NCBI GenBank assembly: GCA_025055675.1
Contig: JANWWT010000004.1
Location: 186,001 to 250,000 of the forward strand
Source of the DNA: Pseudanabaenaceae cyanobacterium SKYG29
Lineage (GTDB): Bacteria > Cyanobacteriota > Cyanobacteriia > Pseudanabaenales > Pseudanabaenaceae
Direction: 5' to 3'
Length of the DNA stretch: 64,000 nucleotides
Shown here one piece after another: positions 1 to 10,531 of this stretch (the first letter of the stretch is position 1; each line of letters begins with the position of its first letter). A program made the translations under genes and the position numbers. A model generated the notes under the pieces. It did not search any database, was not told where the DNA came from, and saw only the letters and a list, made by a program, of their open reading frames with translations.

Positions 1-1626
1 CTCTTTGATCTGCCGCCAGCGTTGACAGAACTCCCCATCGTTGAGGAATTGTTCTAGCTGCCGCAGTTCTTCCGTGTGGGTGAGCCAGTTTCTGCCAATC
101 TTTTCTGTGATCAGAGCCGACAGTTCAGGATTGCTCAGCAACAGCCAGCGCCGTGGTGTCACACCATTGGTCTTGTTGGTAAATTTTTCCGGCCACAGGT
201 GATAAAAGTCCTTGAGGACATCCTTCTTCAACAACTCCGTGTGCAATGCCGCTACACCATTGACCTTGTGACTGCCCACTGTCGCCAGATGGGCCATGCG
301 GACTTGCTTTTCCATCCCTTCTTCAATTAAAGACAAGCGTGCCACCAACTCTTCGTCCTTGGGATACCAACTTCTGATGTCTTCCAGGAAGCGATGGTTG
401 ATTTCGTAGATGATCTCCAAATGACGGGGCAGCACTCGACTGAACAAACTCACTGACCATTTTTCCAGAGCTTCTGGCATCAGGGTATGGTTGGTATAAG
501 CAATCGTTTGTTGGGTAATCGACCAGGCTTTATCCCAGTCCATGTAATGTTCATCCACTAGCAGGCGCATCAACTCTGCCACTGCCACGGCGGGGTGAGT
601 ATCGTTCAACTGAATTGCTGCCTTTTCATGGAGATTGTCCAGAGTGGGATTCAACTTGAGATGGCGACGGATCAAGTCCTGCAGAGAGCAAGAGACAAAG
701 AAGAATTGTTGTTCTAAACGCAGTTGCCGTCCTTGGGGGGTGTTGTCGTTGGGATAGAGAACTTTGGAGATAGTTTCCGATCGCATTTTGCTAGCCACTG
801 CCCCGTCGTAGTCCCCCGCATTGAAGGCTTGGAAGTTAAAATCCTCCCCTGCTTCCGCTTTCCACAGGCGCAAAGTGTTGACCGTGTTGGTGCCATAGCC
901 AGGAATAGGCGTATCATAGGGGACACCAATTACTGTCTGCTCAGGAATCCAGCGCACATGGGGTCTGCCCTTGTCATCGTGGTAGATTTCTGTATGCCCC
1001 CCGTATTTCACTTCCACCGTTTCATCAATGCGCTCAATCTCCCAGGGATTGCCACCCCGTAGCCATTTGTCGGGGATTTCCACCTGCCAACCGTCTTGGA
1101 TGCTCTGATGAAAGATGCCGAACTCATAGCGAATGCCGTAGCCCATGGCAGGAATTTCTAGGGTCGCCAGGGAATCCAGGAAACAGGCTGCTAGCCGCCC
1201 CAACCCCCCATTGCCCAAGCCAGGATCGGGTTCGACTTCTAAAATTTCCTCTAGGTTCAAGCCTGACTCTGCTAATGCCTGCTTCACATTGTTGTAAATG
1301 TCTAGGTTGATCAGGCTATTGCCCAGGTGCCTGCCCATTAAAAACTCCGCTGACAGGTAGTACACCTGTTTGACGTTTTGTTCGCTGTAGGTCTTAAGGG
1401 TTTTTAGCCACCGTTGCAGCAACCTATCCCGCATTGTGTAGGACAACGCCATGTAGTAGTCCTTGGGGGTAGCAATGGACTCGTATTTACCTTGGATGAA
1501 AAATAAGTTGTCCGCAAAAGCCCGCTTGAGGGTCTCCACACTTAAACCGGTGCGGTCATCTTCAATCTGTACAGGACAGACAGTGCCATCAGCCAAGACT
1601 AGGGTGCGTTCGATTGCTTGGGTCAT
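1..1626 (-). CDS. glgP: Glycogen phosphorylase, 5' part (3' end beyond window)
   Basis: Releases glucose-1-phosphate from glycogen in the cytosol with pyridoxal phosphate. Reading the minus strand from 1626 gives 542 uninterrupted codons up to the window edge, so the C-terminal third, with the PLP lysine, lies outside. Family stretches are visible: YYLSAEFLMGR about residue 85, GLGNGGLGRLAACFLDS about 130, AIQLNDTHPA about 330, and NKTNGVTPRRWL about 500. The ATG is preceded by AAGGAGGAAC at good spacing, which fixes the start. It lies directly upstream of nothing in this window on its strand, but follows phosphoglucomutase by 17 nt, so the two probably share a transcript and together convert glycogen to glucose-6-phosphate. 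Confident call; the gene is partial only because of the window boundary. Confidence 0.96.
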   Translation of the reverse strand, partial: MTQAIERTLVLADGTVCPVQIEDDRTGLSVETLKRAFADNLFFIQGKYESIATPKDYYMALSYTMRDRLLQRWLKTLKTYSEQNVKQVYYLSAEFLMGRHLGNSLINLDIYNNVKQALAESGLNLEEILEVEPDPGLGNGGLGRLAACFLDSLATLEIPAMGYGIRYEFGIFHQSIQDGWQVEIPDKWLRGGNPWEIERIDETVEVKYGGHTEIYHDDKGRPHVRWIPEQTVIGVPYDTPIPGYGTNTVNTLRLWKAEAGEDFNFQAFNAGDYDGAVASKMRSETISKVLYPNDNTPQGRQLRLEQQFFFVSCSLQDLIRRHLKLNPTLDNLHEKAAIQLNDTHPAVAVAELMRLLVDEHYMDWDKAWSITQQTIAYTNHTLMPEALEKWSVSLFSRVLPRHLEIIYEINHRFLEDIRSWYPKDEELVARLSLIEEGMEKQVRMAHLATVGSHKVNGVAALHTELLKKDVLKDFYHLWPEKFTNKTNGVTPRRWLLLSNPELSALITEKIGRNWLTHTEELRQLEQFLNDGEFCQRWRQIKE

Positions 1627-1643
1627 GATTGTTCCTCCTTAAT

Positions 1644-3341
<1,698 letters not shown>

Positions 3342-3366
3342 CTATTTCTGAAGGTTTAACAAGACA

Positions 3367-4338
3367 TTAGGAGCTGGGACTACGCAGGGCATCCAGTCGC
3401 TCGCGGTATTCATCCACGGAAATTTTACCCGATCGCAGGTCTTGGGTCAGTTGCTCGATTTGCGGTTGCAGTTCCTTTTGGCGGGCAGTAATTGCCTCTG
3501 CCTGTTGCTGGTAGCGGGCTTCCCCTTCCTGTTTGGCTTTTTTGAGGGCTTCTAGGAGCTCAAACTTGTCTATTTTGCCCCCTTCCGCGTAATACTTATT
3601 TGCTGCCTTCCCGATCGCCCAGGTTGTGGCGTAGGCAGCCGCTGCCCCTGTTACTGACCCTAGGATCGGCACTAGTTTCGCCACGTTGCTAAAGGCAATC
3701 CTGGCTCCTGTCAACGCCCAACTGCCAAACAGGGCTTTTTTCAAGTCTTCATTCTGGGCAGTGTAACCCCATTTCTCCCCGATTGTCTGGACTAAACTCA
3801 ACTGATTCCAGTAAATGAGCAAATCTAAAATAATGGCTACCCCAGGGATTGGGAAAGCACCAAACACCGCCGCAAAGAAACAGGCATCCGTAATCAACTG
3901 CTCTACTTCTAGTTGCCGTTGGTTAGTGTCGGTGATACGGCGCATTTGGGTAGTCAAATCCGATCGGTTTGCCCGAGTTTCCAGATTTTCCAGCCATGCC
4001 TCATAGCCAAAGGGTTGAAAGCCAGCAAATTCTTCGGCAATGCGATCGAGGATTTTTTGTTCTGCACTACAGCAGTTGCCGTCGATGTGAGCCATGAGGT
4101 AAGCTGCTTGGTATGCCGATTCCCTGGCAGTTTCGCTGGTAATTTTCTTGAGAATCTCTTCTAGGGGGGGTGTTTCCGATAATAGTTGATCAACTGTAAT
4201 CCCCTCTAGCAGCGCGAGACTTTCTAGGGACTGGATCAAGCCCTCCCGTTCTTCTTCCAAGAGCTTGCCATCTGCTTTTGCCATGTGCGCTAACAACTGG
4301 ATACTAGCAATAATCTCTTCCTGGTTGATCGTTGCCAT
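3367..4338 (-). CDS. TerB-like / DUF697 / SHOCT-like membrane-associated protein
   Basis: Function unknown. About 323 residues. Residues 1-120 form an acidic helical region resembling TerB-type domains (repeated MAHMAKADGKLLEEE and MAHIDGN segments). Residues about 150-260 resemble DUF697 (YcjF-like), with two hydrophobic stretches around AAVFGAFPIPGVAIILDLL and VPILGSVTGAAAAYATTW. The tail is a Gln/Glu-rich coiled coil ending in SGKISVDEYRERLDAL, which looks like a short SHOCT module. The start at 4338 has a clear GGAGGAAACCT ribosome site; a further upstream ATG does not. YraN is encoded upstream on the same strand with 74 nt between. TerB-type proteins are associated with stress or envelope processes, but no specific role can be inferred here. 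Confidence 0.75.
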   Translation of the reverse strand: MATINQEEIIASIQLLAHMAKADGKLLEEEREGLIQSLESLALLEGITVDQLLSETPPLEEILKKITSETARESAYQAAYLMAHIDGNCCSAEQKILDRIAEEFAGFQPFGYEAWLENLETRANRSDLTTQMRRITDTNQRQLEVEQLITDACFFAAVFGAFPIPGVAIILDLLIYWNQLSLVQTIGEKWGYTAQNEDLKKALFGSWALTGARIAFSNVAKLVPILGSVTGAAAAYATTWAIGKAANKYYAEGGKIDKFELLEALKKAKQEGEARYQQQAEAITARQKELQPQIEQLTQDLRSGKISVDEYRERLDALRSPSS

Positions 4339-4412
4339 AGGTTTCCTCCCCTTCCTTGCTAGCAATACTAACGACAGTTGCTCCCCCTACCCCCCAAAAA
4401 TTTAGGAAAAAT

Positions 4413-4784
4413 TTAGGTATCCGCTGTAAAAGCACTCGTTAGATATTTGGTCAAATGATACTTTTCTCCTTTCCTCGCTACTAAAGCCACATCAAAGCGC
4501 AGGTTTTTCTCTGTTTCTGGATTCTGTGCTAAGTATGCTTGGGCACTGAGAAGCAGTTTTTGCTGTTTAGCCCCAGCAATAGCCAGGAGTCCCCCATTGT
4601 CCCAGTTCCTAGCCGATCGGGTTTTGACCTCTACAAAAATTAACCATTCTGGGTTTGTCGCAATCAGATCAATTTCCCCGTACGGACATTGCCACTTTTG
4701 CGCCAGAATTTGATAGCCCAAGGTAACTAGGTAATCCCTAACCAAATTTTCACCCCTGTCCCCTACTCTCTTCGACTCGGACAC
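4413..4784 (-). CDS. yraN: YraN family (UPF0102) nuclease-fold protein
   Basis: Small protein of 123 residues with the restriction-endonuclease-like fold of the YraN/UPF0102 family, whose cellular role is not settled. The signature is complete: GEIDLIA at residues 36-42 and FVEVKTR at 50-56, which supply the Asp/Glu/Lys of a PD-(D/E)XK-type site. The start is GTG at 4784, supported by AAGGGAGGG eight bases upstream. It is the first gene of the minus-strand group that continues into the TerB-like gene. Confidence 0.9.
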   Translation of the reverse strand: MSESKRVGDRGENLVRDYLVTLGYQILAQKWQCPYGEIDLIATNPEWLIFVEVKTRSARNWDNGGLLAIAGAKQQKLLLSAQAYLAQNPETEKNLRFDVALVARKGEKYHLTKYLTSAFTADT

Positions 4785-4891
4785 TGCCGCCCTCCCTTAC
4801 CCAGGCAAAAAATAACTGATCCACTGATAGCTATCAGCACGATCGGGTTCAACGATCTCTATCATGGATGTAGTTGTTTGGACTGTCTTCT

Positions 4892-5719
4892 ATGATCGTT
4901 GCTGCTGACTTACTGCCTGACCACAATCAACTACCTGAATCAGACGGCGCGATCGTGGAAAACTTTGCTGAACATCCCCAGAGTATCTTGCTCACCAGCG
5001 CCATTTACCCCATCCTGCAGCAACTCCATCCCGATGGATACTTCACCATAGGTCAGGACAGCGGCATCTACTGGCAAATAACCGCAGACCCCCTCACGGG
5101 CTGTGTAGCACCCGACTGGTTTTATGTCCCCAATGTGCCGCCCATGCTCGAGGGCAAATACCGCCGCTCCTATGTCCTGTGGCAGGAGAAAGTCCCACCT
5201 TTGATTGTGATTGAGTTTGTGTCAGGGGATGGCAGAGAAGAGAGAGACCAGACTCCCCCAAGCCCTGGTTGCAAGCCAGGCAAGTTTTGGGTGTATGAGC
5301 AGGGGATAAGGGTTCCGTATTATGTCATTTATGAAGTCAGCCCAGGGAGAGTGGAGGTTTATCATTTGGTCAACGATCGGTATCAGCGGCTGGGTGCCAA
5401 CGAGCGGGGGGAGATATTCATTCCTGAGATGGGAGTGGGATTGGGGATATGGCGGGGGTGTTACTGTGGCATGGAGTTGCCCTGGCTGCGCTGGTATGAC
5501 AGGGAGGGGAACCTAATCCCCACAGCAGAGGAGCGGGCTATATGGGAACAGCAGAGAGCTGACCTGGAGCGTCAAAGAGCAGAGTCTGAACGTCGCCGTG
5601 CTGACCTAGAGCGCCAAAGGGCGGAATTTGAGTATCAACGCGCAGAACAGGAACGACAGCAGAAGGAGAAGCTAATAGCCAAACTCCGATCGTTGGGCAT
5701 CGACCCTGAGGCACTTTGA
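4892..5719 (+). CDS. Uma2 family (DUF820) putative endonuclease with C-terminal coiled coil
   Basis: Member of the large cyanobacterial Uma2/DUF820 family, which has a PD-(D/E)XK nuclease fold but no established function. About 275 residues from the ATG at 4892; a TTG at 4874 would add six residues. The core shows APDWFYV (Asp) and LIVIEFVSGDG (Glu), then VYEQGIRVPYYVIYEV. After about residue 215 the protein becomes an Arg/Glu/Ala/Gln coiled coil with at least five imperfect copies of an RQRAE-type heptad, ending in KLRSLGIDPEAL, typical of long Uma2 members. It stands alone, divergent from yraN. These genes often multiply within cyanobacterial genomes. Confidence 0.88.
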   Translation: MIVAADLLPDHNQLPESDGAIVENFAEHPQSILLTSAIYPILQQLHPDGYFTIGQDSGIYWQITADPLTGCVAPDWFYVPNVPPMLEGKYRRSYVLWQEKVPPLIVIEFVSGDGREERDQTPPSPGCKPGKFWVYEQGIRVPYYVIYEVSPGRVEVYHLVNDRYQRLGANERGEIFIPEMGVGLGIWRGCYCGMELPWLRWYDREGNLIPTAEERAIWEQQRADLERQRAESERRRADLERQRAEFEYQRAEQERQQKEKLIAKLRSLGIDPEAL

Positions 5720-5926
5720 CAAGAGCTGGGAAAAGGACATTACTGCTAAGTTGATAGGGGCTTTCTTTGACAGTAAAACTTGAGCCTGGGACTGTGGGAC
5801 AAAAATCCTTCCAAGTTAGAGTCTGTGTGAAAGGATGTAACAATCGATCGCGCTGACAGAAATAAGTTGACTTTCCCCATCTAATACTGTAACCTGGCAA
5901 AAATGAAACAATTATGAAAAGTAGCC

Positions 5927-6805
5927 ATGGGGAGATACCTGCTGGTGGTGGTGATAGGGTTGCTCCTGCTGGGGTGTCATAGGGGTCATACCACCGCGGA
6001 CAGGAAGGTAATCCTGGCAACCTTTACGGTTCTGGCGGACATGGCGCAGACGGTGGCAGGCGAAAAAGCGATCGTTACCTCTCTTACCAAGCCAGGGACA
6101 GAAATACACTCCTACGAACCTACACCTAGTGATCTGATACAGGGTCAAGGAGTCTCTTTAATCTTGACCAATGGGTTGGGTTTAGAAGCGTGGGCGCAGA
6201 AATTTTTGCCTAGCTTGCCTAGAGTGCCTGTTGTAATTGCCAGCGAGGGAATAGCGGTTATTAATCTACAGATGGGCAAACCCGATCCCCATGGCTGGCT
6301 ATCACCCCAAAATGGCTTAATTTATGTGGAAAATATTCGCCGTGCTCTTGTCCAACTTGACCCCCAGAATGCTGATACCTATAACCACAATGCAGCTAAC
6401 TATAAACAGGCAATTCAACAGTTGGATGATCAGTTGCGCCAGGCAGTTGCTCAGATTCCCCCCGATCGGCGATTTATTGTCACCTGTGAGGGGGCATTTT
6501 CCTACTTAGCGCGGGACTACGGTTTACGGGCAGTTTATCTATGGGCACTCAATACAGAACAACAGGGGACACCCCGCCAAATAGAGAGGGTAATTACTAC
6601 GGTCAAGGCCAACAAAATTCCCGTTGTTTTCTGTGAAAGTACGGTCAGCAAGGAGGCACAACTGGAGGTTGCCAAGGCAACGGGGGCAAAGTTTGGTGGC
6701 GTTTTCTATGTCGATTCTCTGTCAAACACTGAGGGGGAAGCACCCACCTATCTCAAGTTATTGGCACACAATATCCGAACTCTCATTAGCGGTTTACAAC
6801 AATAG
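5927..6805 (+). CDS. mntC: Manganese ABC transporter substrate-binding lipoprotein
   Basis: Captures Mn2+ outside the inner membrane for the transporter encoded next. 292 residues with an N-terminal lipoprotein signal and lipobox LLGC (Cys17). By family alignment the metal ligands are His61 (EIHSYEPTPSD), His122 (DPHGWLSP), Glu188 (CEGAFSYLARDYG) and Asp263 (YVDSLS). Zinc binders of this family usually carry His at the third position; Glu there is the pattern of MntC and PsaA, so manganese is favoured. The gene is 11 nt ahead of the ATPase, in the MntC-MntA-MntB order known from Synechocystis. The 207 nt upstream contain no element I can identify. Confidence 0.92.
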   Translation: MGRYLLVVVIGLLLLGCHRGHTTADRKVILATFTVLADMAQTVAGEKAIVTSLTKPGTEIHSYEPTPSDLIQGQGVSLILTNGLGLEAWAQKFLPSLPRVPVVIASEGIAVINLQMGKPDPHGWLSPQNGLIYVENIRRALVQLDPQNADTYNHNAANYKQAIQQLDDQLRQAVAQIPPDRRFIVTCEGAFSYLARDYGLRAVYLWALNTEQQGTPRQIERVITTVKANKIPVVFCESTVSKEAQLEVAKATGAKFGGVFYVDSLSNTEGEAPTYLKLLAHNIRTLISGLQQ

Positions 6806-6816
6806 GAGCAATTTTT

Positions 6817-7560
6817 ATGGAATCAATCAGCATTGCTGTGGAAAATGTGACGGTCACCTATCACGATCGTGTTGCTCTCTACCATGCTTCTTTGCAAATC
6901 CGATCGGGGATAATTTGTGGTTTAGTGGGGATGAATGGGGCAGGCAAGTCCACTTTGTTTAAGGCAATTATGGGTTTTGTTCAGCCAGTGCAGGGGCGTG
7001 TGTTAGTACAGGGTTTACCCGTGCGGCAGGCACAAAAGCGGCATTTAATTGCCTATGTCCCCCAGGCAGAAGAGGTAGATTGGCAGTTTCCCGTGACAGT
7101 GTTTGATGTGGTGATGATGGGACGTTATGGCTACATGCCTTGGCTGCGCATTCCTAGCAGGATTGACTATGAGCTAGTTAAAAGTGCCCTGTTACAAGTA
7201 GAGATGTGGGAATTGCGGGAACGTCCGATTGGGGAATTATCAGGGGGGCAAAGAAAGCGAGTGTTTTTAGGGCGGGCACTGGCACAACAGGCGCAGATAT
7301 TTCTGTTAGATGAACCATTTGCAGGGGTAGATATTACCACAGAGAGATTGATTATCGATCGGTTATTGCAGCTACGGGCACAAGGGCACACAATTTTAAT
7401 TTCCACCCATGACCTCACTTCCATTAAAACTTTCTGTGACCAAGTAGTATTAATTAACCGCAGTATTTTAGCTTACGGGGATACAGAGACTGTGTTTACG
7501 CCAGAGAATTTATGCCGCACTTTTGGCAACCATTTCTGTCAGCGGTCGCAAGGAGAGTAA
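6817..7560 (+). CDS. mntA: Manganese ABC transporter ATP-binding protein
   Basis: Cytoplasmic ATPase that powers the Mn2+ permease. 247 residues with all motifs of an active ABC ATPase: Walker A GMNGAGKST at 38-46, Q-loop YVPQAEEVDW near 85, signature LSGGQRKR near 140, Walker B LLDEPFAGVD near 163, and a switch histidine in ISTHD near 195. The Q-loop context (QAEEVDWQFPVTV) is typical of metal-type (MntA/ZnuC-like) ATPases. It lies between the binding protein (11 nt upstream) and the permease (2 nt downstream), so the three form one operon. Confidence 0.93.
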   Translation: MESISIAVENVTVTYHDRVALYHASLQIRSGIICGLVGMNGAGKSTLFKAIMGFVQPVQGRVLVQGLPVRQAQKRHLIAYVPQAEEVDWQFPVTVFDVVMMGRYGYMPWLRIPSRIDYELVKSALLQVEMWELRERPIGELSGGQRKRVFLGRALAQQAQIFLLDEPFAGVDITTERLIIDRLLQLRAQGHTILISTHDLTSIKTFCDQVVLINRSILAYGDTETVFTPENLCRTFGNHFCQRSQGE

Positions 7561-7562
7561 TA

Positions 7563-8405
7563 ATGTGGGAAATGCTAGTTGCCCCTTGGCAATACGAATT
7601 TATGGTGCGGGCAATTTTGCTGAGTAGCCTAGTGGGATTAGTGTGTGGCGCTCTCTCTTGCTATATGATTCTCAAGGGCTGGGCATTGATGGGGGATGCG
7701 GTTTCCCATGCGGTTTTGCCTGGAGTGGTGTTAGCCTATGTGTTGCATTTGCCATTAGCTTTGGGAGCCTTTATATTTGGGGTGGGGTCGGTGTTAACGA
7801 TCGGGTTTATTCAGTCCCAGACTCGCATCAAAGAGGATACAGTCATTGGCATTGTGTTTACAGGCTTTTTTGCTTTGGGGTTGGTATTAGTGTCACGGGT
7901 AAGCAGCACGATCGATTTAACTCACATTCTCTTTGGCAATGTTTTGGGTATTAGCAATACGGACATTTGGCAAACAGTAATTATTGGCATTGTGACCCTA
8001 GTTATTCTATTGTTGTTACGGCGCGATCTTTTATTATTTTGCTTTGACCCCACCCATGCCCGCTCGATCGGTATTAATATTGATGCACTCCACTATGTAC
8101 TCTTATCTTTGTTGTCATTGACAGCAGTAGCCGGTTTACAGACAGTAGGCATTATTTTGGTGGTAGCAATGCTAATTACCCCTGGGGCGACAGCCTATTT
8201 GTTGACCGATCGGTTTGACACCATGCTGGGATTAGCGATGGTTATAGGGGTGGGGGGAGCGATTTTGGGGAATTACGTTAGTTTTTACTTAGATGTGGCA
8301 ACGGGGGGCTGCATTGTAGTAGTACAAACCCTTGTGTTTATTGTGGCAATGTTTTTTGCCCCCAAGCACGGCATCCTGGGCAGAAAATTTTGGGATAGAA
8401 TTTAG
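7563..8405 (+). CDS. mntB: Manganese ABC transporter permease
   Basis: Inner-membrane channel subunit of the Mn2+ importer, an ABC-3 (ZnuB/MntB) family protein. The ATG at 7563 sits two bases after the ATPase stop and is preceded by AAGGAG, so it is preferred to an earlier in-frame ATG inside the ATPase gene. This gives 280 residues with about eight hydrophobic segments and the family motif GDAVSHAVLPGV near residue 40. The C-terminus ends FFAPKHGILGRKFWD, as usual in this family. The last gene of mntCAB; a GerMN gene follows after 23 nt. Confidence 0.92.
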   Translation: MWEMLVAPWQYEFMVRAILLSSLVGLVCGALSCYMILKGWALMGDAVSHAVLPGVVLAYVLHLPLALGAFIFGVGSVLTIGFIQSQTRIKEDTVIGIVFTGFFALGLVLVSRVSSTIDLTHILFGNVLGISNTDIWQTVIIGIVTLVILLLLRRDLLLFCFDPTHARSIGINIDALHYVLLSLLSLTAVAGLQTVGIILVVAMLITPGATAYLLTDRFDTMLGLAMVIGVGGAILGNYVSFYLDVATGGCIVVVQTLVFIVAMFFAPKHGILGRKFWDRI

Positions 8406-8428
8406 GTATAAGAGTTTAGTGGGCATCC

Positions 8429-9001
8429 ATGAAAATTGCAGCGCGGAGAACGCAAGTTGGTATTGTCTTTACCCTGTTGGGGTTAATTGGGGGTGCCGCC
8501 TACTATCTCTTGTTCCAAGCCAATCCGCCGTCGGGGAGCCACAATGCCAATCCATCCCAAGGGCAGTCAGTAGTCAGTCTTGTACCCAAAGAACACCAGG
8601 TTAGTGTCTATTGGATTGAAGCGACAGAGAAGAAATTTAGGGCTGTACCCCAGACAGTCAAGGCAATTGACAACGAACAGGCGCTAGAACAGGCAATTCA
8701 ACAACTGTTTACTGCTCCTCCCAGTGGTCTGTATTCGGGTATCCCCCCTGCCACGAAGCTACTGAACTTCTCTGCTAACGATCGCGATGTCTTCATCAAC
8801 GTGTCCAAAGAATTTAAGGAAGGGGGGGGCAGTGCCAGCATGCTTGCCCGTGTAACCCAGGTAGTCTATACCGCTAGTAGTCTCAATCCCACTGCCAATG
8901 TGTTTATTTTGGTAGAAGGAGAACCGATCGGGACAGTCGGGGGGGAAGGTTTAGAAATCAAGCAACCCATGACTCGTCAGGATTTGCCGTTGGAGTTTTA
9001 G
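8429..9001 (+). CDS. GerMN domain envelope protein
   Basis: 190 residues. Residues 10-29 form a single hydrophobic segment, a membrane anchor or signal. The rest is a GerMN domain: VYWIEATEKKFRAVPQTV, a helix with ALEQAIQQLFTAP, then FINVSKEFKEGGGSASMLARVTQVVYT and VFILVEGEPI. GerMN proteins are widespread in cyanobacteria and Firmicutes and are thought to act in the cell envelope; the biochemical role is unknown. It is translated 23 nt after mntB and 3 nt before the GH3 gene, so it may be co-transcribed with both. The GH3 neighbour fits a cell-wall setting, but that is inference. Confidence 0.85.
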   Translation: MKIAARRTQVGIVFTLLGLIGGAAYYLLFQANPPSGSHNANPSQGQSVVSLVPKEHQVSVYWIEATEKKFRAVPQTVKAIDNEQALEQAIQQLFTAPPSGLYSGIPPATKLLNFSANDRDVFINVSKEFKEGGGSASMLARVTQVVYTASSLNPTANVFILVEGEPIGTVGGEGLEIKQPMTRQDLPLEF

Positions 9002-9004
9002 GCA

Positions 9005-10531
9005 TTGTTGGCTGAGTGGAGTTGGCAGCGTCTGATTGCCCAGATGGTGGTGGTGCGTGCCTGTGGTCATCTCTACGACCGGCAACGCCAGTATCCCCAG
9101 TGGGAGTTAACTAAAGATCAACTAAAGCGCCTCATTTCTGACTACGGCATTGGGGGTGTAATTTTGTTAGGGGGCACTGCCCCAGAGGTATATTTACGTA
9201 TCCAAGAACTGCAGTCCTGGGCAGAATATCCCCTGTTGATTGCGGCTGATGTGGAAGAGGGAGTGGGGCAGAGATTTGCGGGGGCGACTCGGTTTCCCCC
9301 ACCGATGGCACTAGCAGGACTAGAACCCCGTCGTTGTTTTGAGTTTGGCAGAGTGACAGCAGAGGAAGCTGCCAGCTTGGGCATCAATTGGTTACTTGCC
9401 CCTGTGGCTGATGTCAACAGCAACCCCCTCAATCCTGTTATCAATGTCAGAGCCTTTGGTAGTGAACCCTATCCCGTGAGCGAGCGGGTGCGGGAGTTTA
9501 TCTATGGCGCTAAACAACAGCCCGTTTTAACTACCGCCAAACATTTCCCTGGGCATGGTGATACCAAGGTTGATTCCCATCTCACTACACCAGTATTGGG
9601 CAAGAACTTAGAGCAACTGCGACAACTGGAATTTATCCCTTTCCAAGGGGCGATCGACGTAGGGGTAGATGCTATTATGACTGCCCATTTACTACTACCA
9701 GAAATTGACAACCAAGTTGCCACCATGTCCGAACTATTGTTGACGAAAATTCTACGGCAGGAGTGGGGATTTAGTGGCTTGATAGTTACCGATGCCTTAG
9801 TGATGGCAGGCATAAGGGAGCGCTACAGTTTACAGGAGATGGTGTTGGGTGCCATCAAAGCAGGTAATGATATTTTGCTAATGCCCCCTGACCCCATTGC
9901 CACGATCGAAATAATTTATCAAGCCGTCAAGCGGGGAGAAATTGATCGCGACCGGATTTATCAATCCGTTAACCGCATTTGCCAAGCTAAGGCTAAGTTA
10001 AGGCCGCCGCAGAAGATACCTGATTTTGATCAGCTGCACTATGGCTACGTTGCCGATCGGGTTGCCCAGGACAGCATCCAGTGGATTCACGGCGGGAAGA
10101 TAAACTTGCCCCAGCGATGGCTGAATTTGGTTGTTACCGATTGTCTCCCCAAAGCATCAGAATTACTCACACCCCAATCTCCTGCTTACGCTTTACCTAT
10201 CAGTTGGGGAGCAACTACAATTTATGCCGAATTCGACCAACTAACCTACTACAGCTTACCCAGGGAGCGCAGTATCTTTGTACAGATTTACACTAGAGGT
10301 AACCCCTTTCAAGGCAATATTGCCAATTTACAAAGTCTCATAGAATTGTTGCGAGATAAGCAAATATTGGGAGGTATTCTCTACGGCAATCCCTATCTTA
10401 TTCCCATAGTACAAGCCAATTTTCCCCAGCCCTGGCTATTTAGCTACGGTCATTACCAGGAATGCCAAAAACTCTGCCTTAATCTCCTCCTCCCCCCTGA
10501 CAGCAGTAAAAGTGAGCGGGAATTTGTCTAA
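9005..10531 (+). CDS. Glycoside hydrolase family 3 (beta-N-acetylhexosaminidase-like)
   Basis: GH3 enzyme related to NagZ, which removes N-acetylglucosamine from peptidoglycan fragments. 508 residues. The TIM-barrel part covers about 1-345, with the NagZ-like KHFPGHGDT motif at 179-187 and the catalytic nucleophile region VTDALVMAG with Asp263. A C-terminal region of about 150 residues carries no motif I recognise and is longer than in E. coli NagZ. The start is a TTG at 9005, three bases after the GerMN stop; the next ATG would remove part of the conserved N-terminus. The 3' end overlaps rpaB, on the opposite strand, by 4 nt. The exact substrate is not proven. Confidence 0.86.
   Translation: MLAEWSWQRLIAQMVVVRACGHLYDRQRQYPQWELTKDQLKRLISDYGIGGVILLGGTAPEVYLRIQELQSWAEYPLLIAADVEEGVGQRFAGATRFPPPMALAGLEPRRCFEFGRVTAEEAASLGINWLLAPVADVNSNPLNPVINVRAFGSEPYPVSERVREFIYGAKQQPVLTTAKHFPGHGDTKVDSHLTTPVLGKNLEQLRQLEFIPFQGAIDVGVDAIMTAHLLLPEIDNQVATMSELLLTKILRQEWGFSGLIVTDALVMAGIRERYSLQEMVLGAIKAGNDILLMPPDPIATIEIIYQAVKRGEIDRDRIYQSVNRICQAKAKLRPPQKIPDFDQLHYGYVADRVAQDSIQWIHGGKINLPQRWLNLVVTDCLPKASELLTPQSPAYALPISWGATTIYAEFDQLTYYSLPRERSIFVQIYTRGNPFQGNIANLQSLIELLRDKQILGGILYGNPYLIPIVQANFPQPWLFSYGHYQECQKLCLNLLLPPDSSKSEREFV

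Noticed and set aside
5720-5926. Possible manganese riboswitch (yybP-ykoY) or Mn regulator site upstream of mntC
   Set aside because: No conserved riboswitch core or clear operator palindrome could be seen in the 207 nt.
5538-6020. 160-codon minus-strand frame across the Uma2-mntC gap
   Set aside because: Overlaps both real genes and has no ribosome site; the gap itself looks noncoding.
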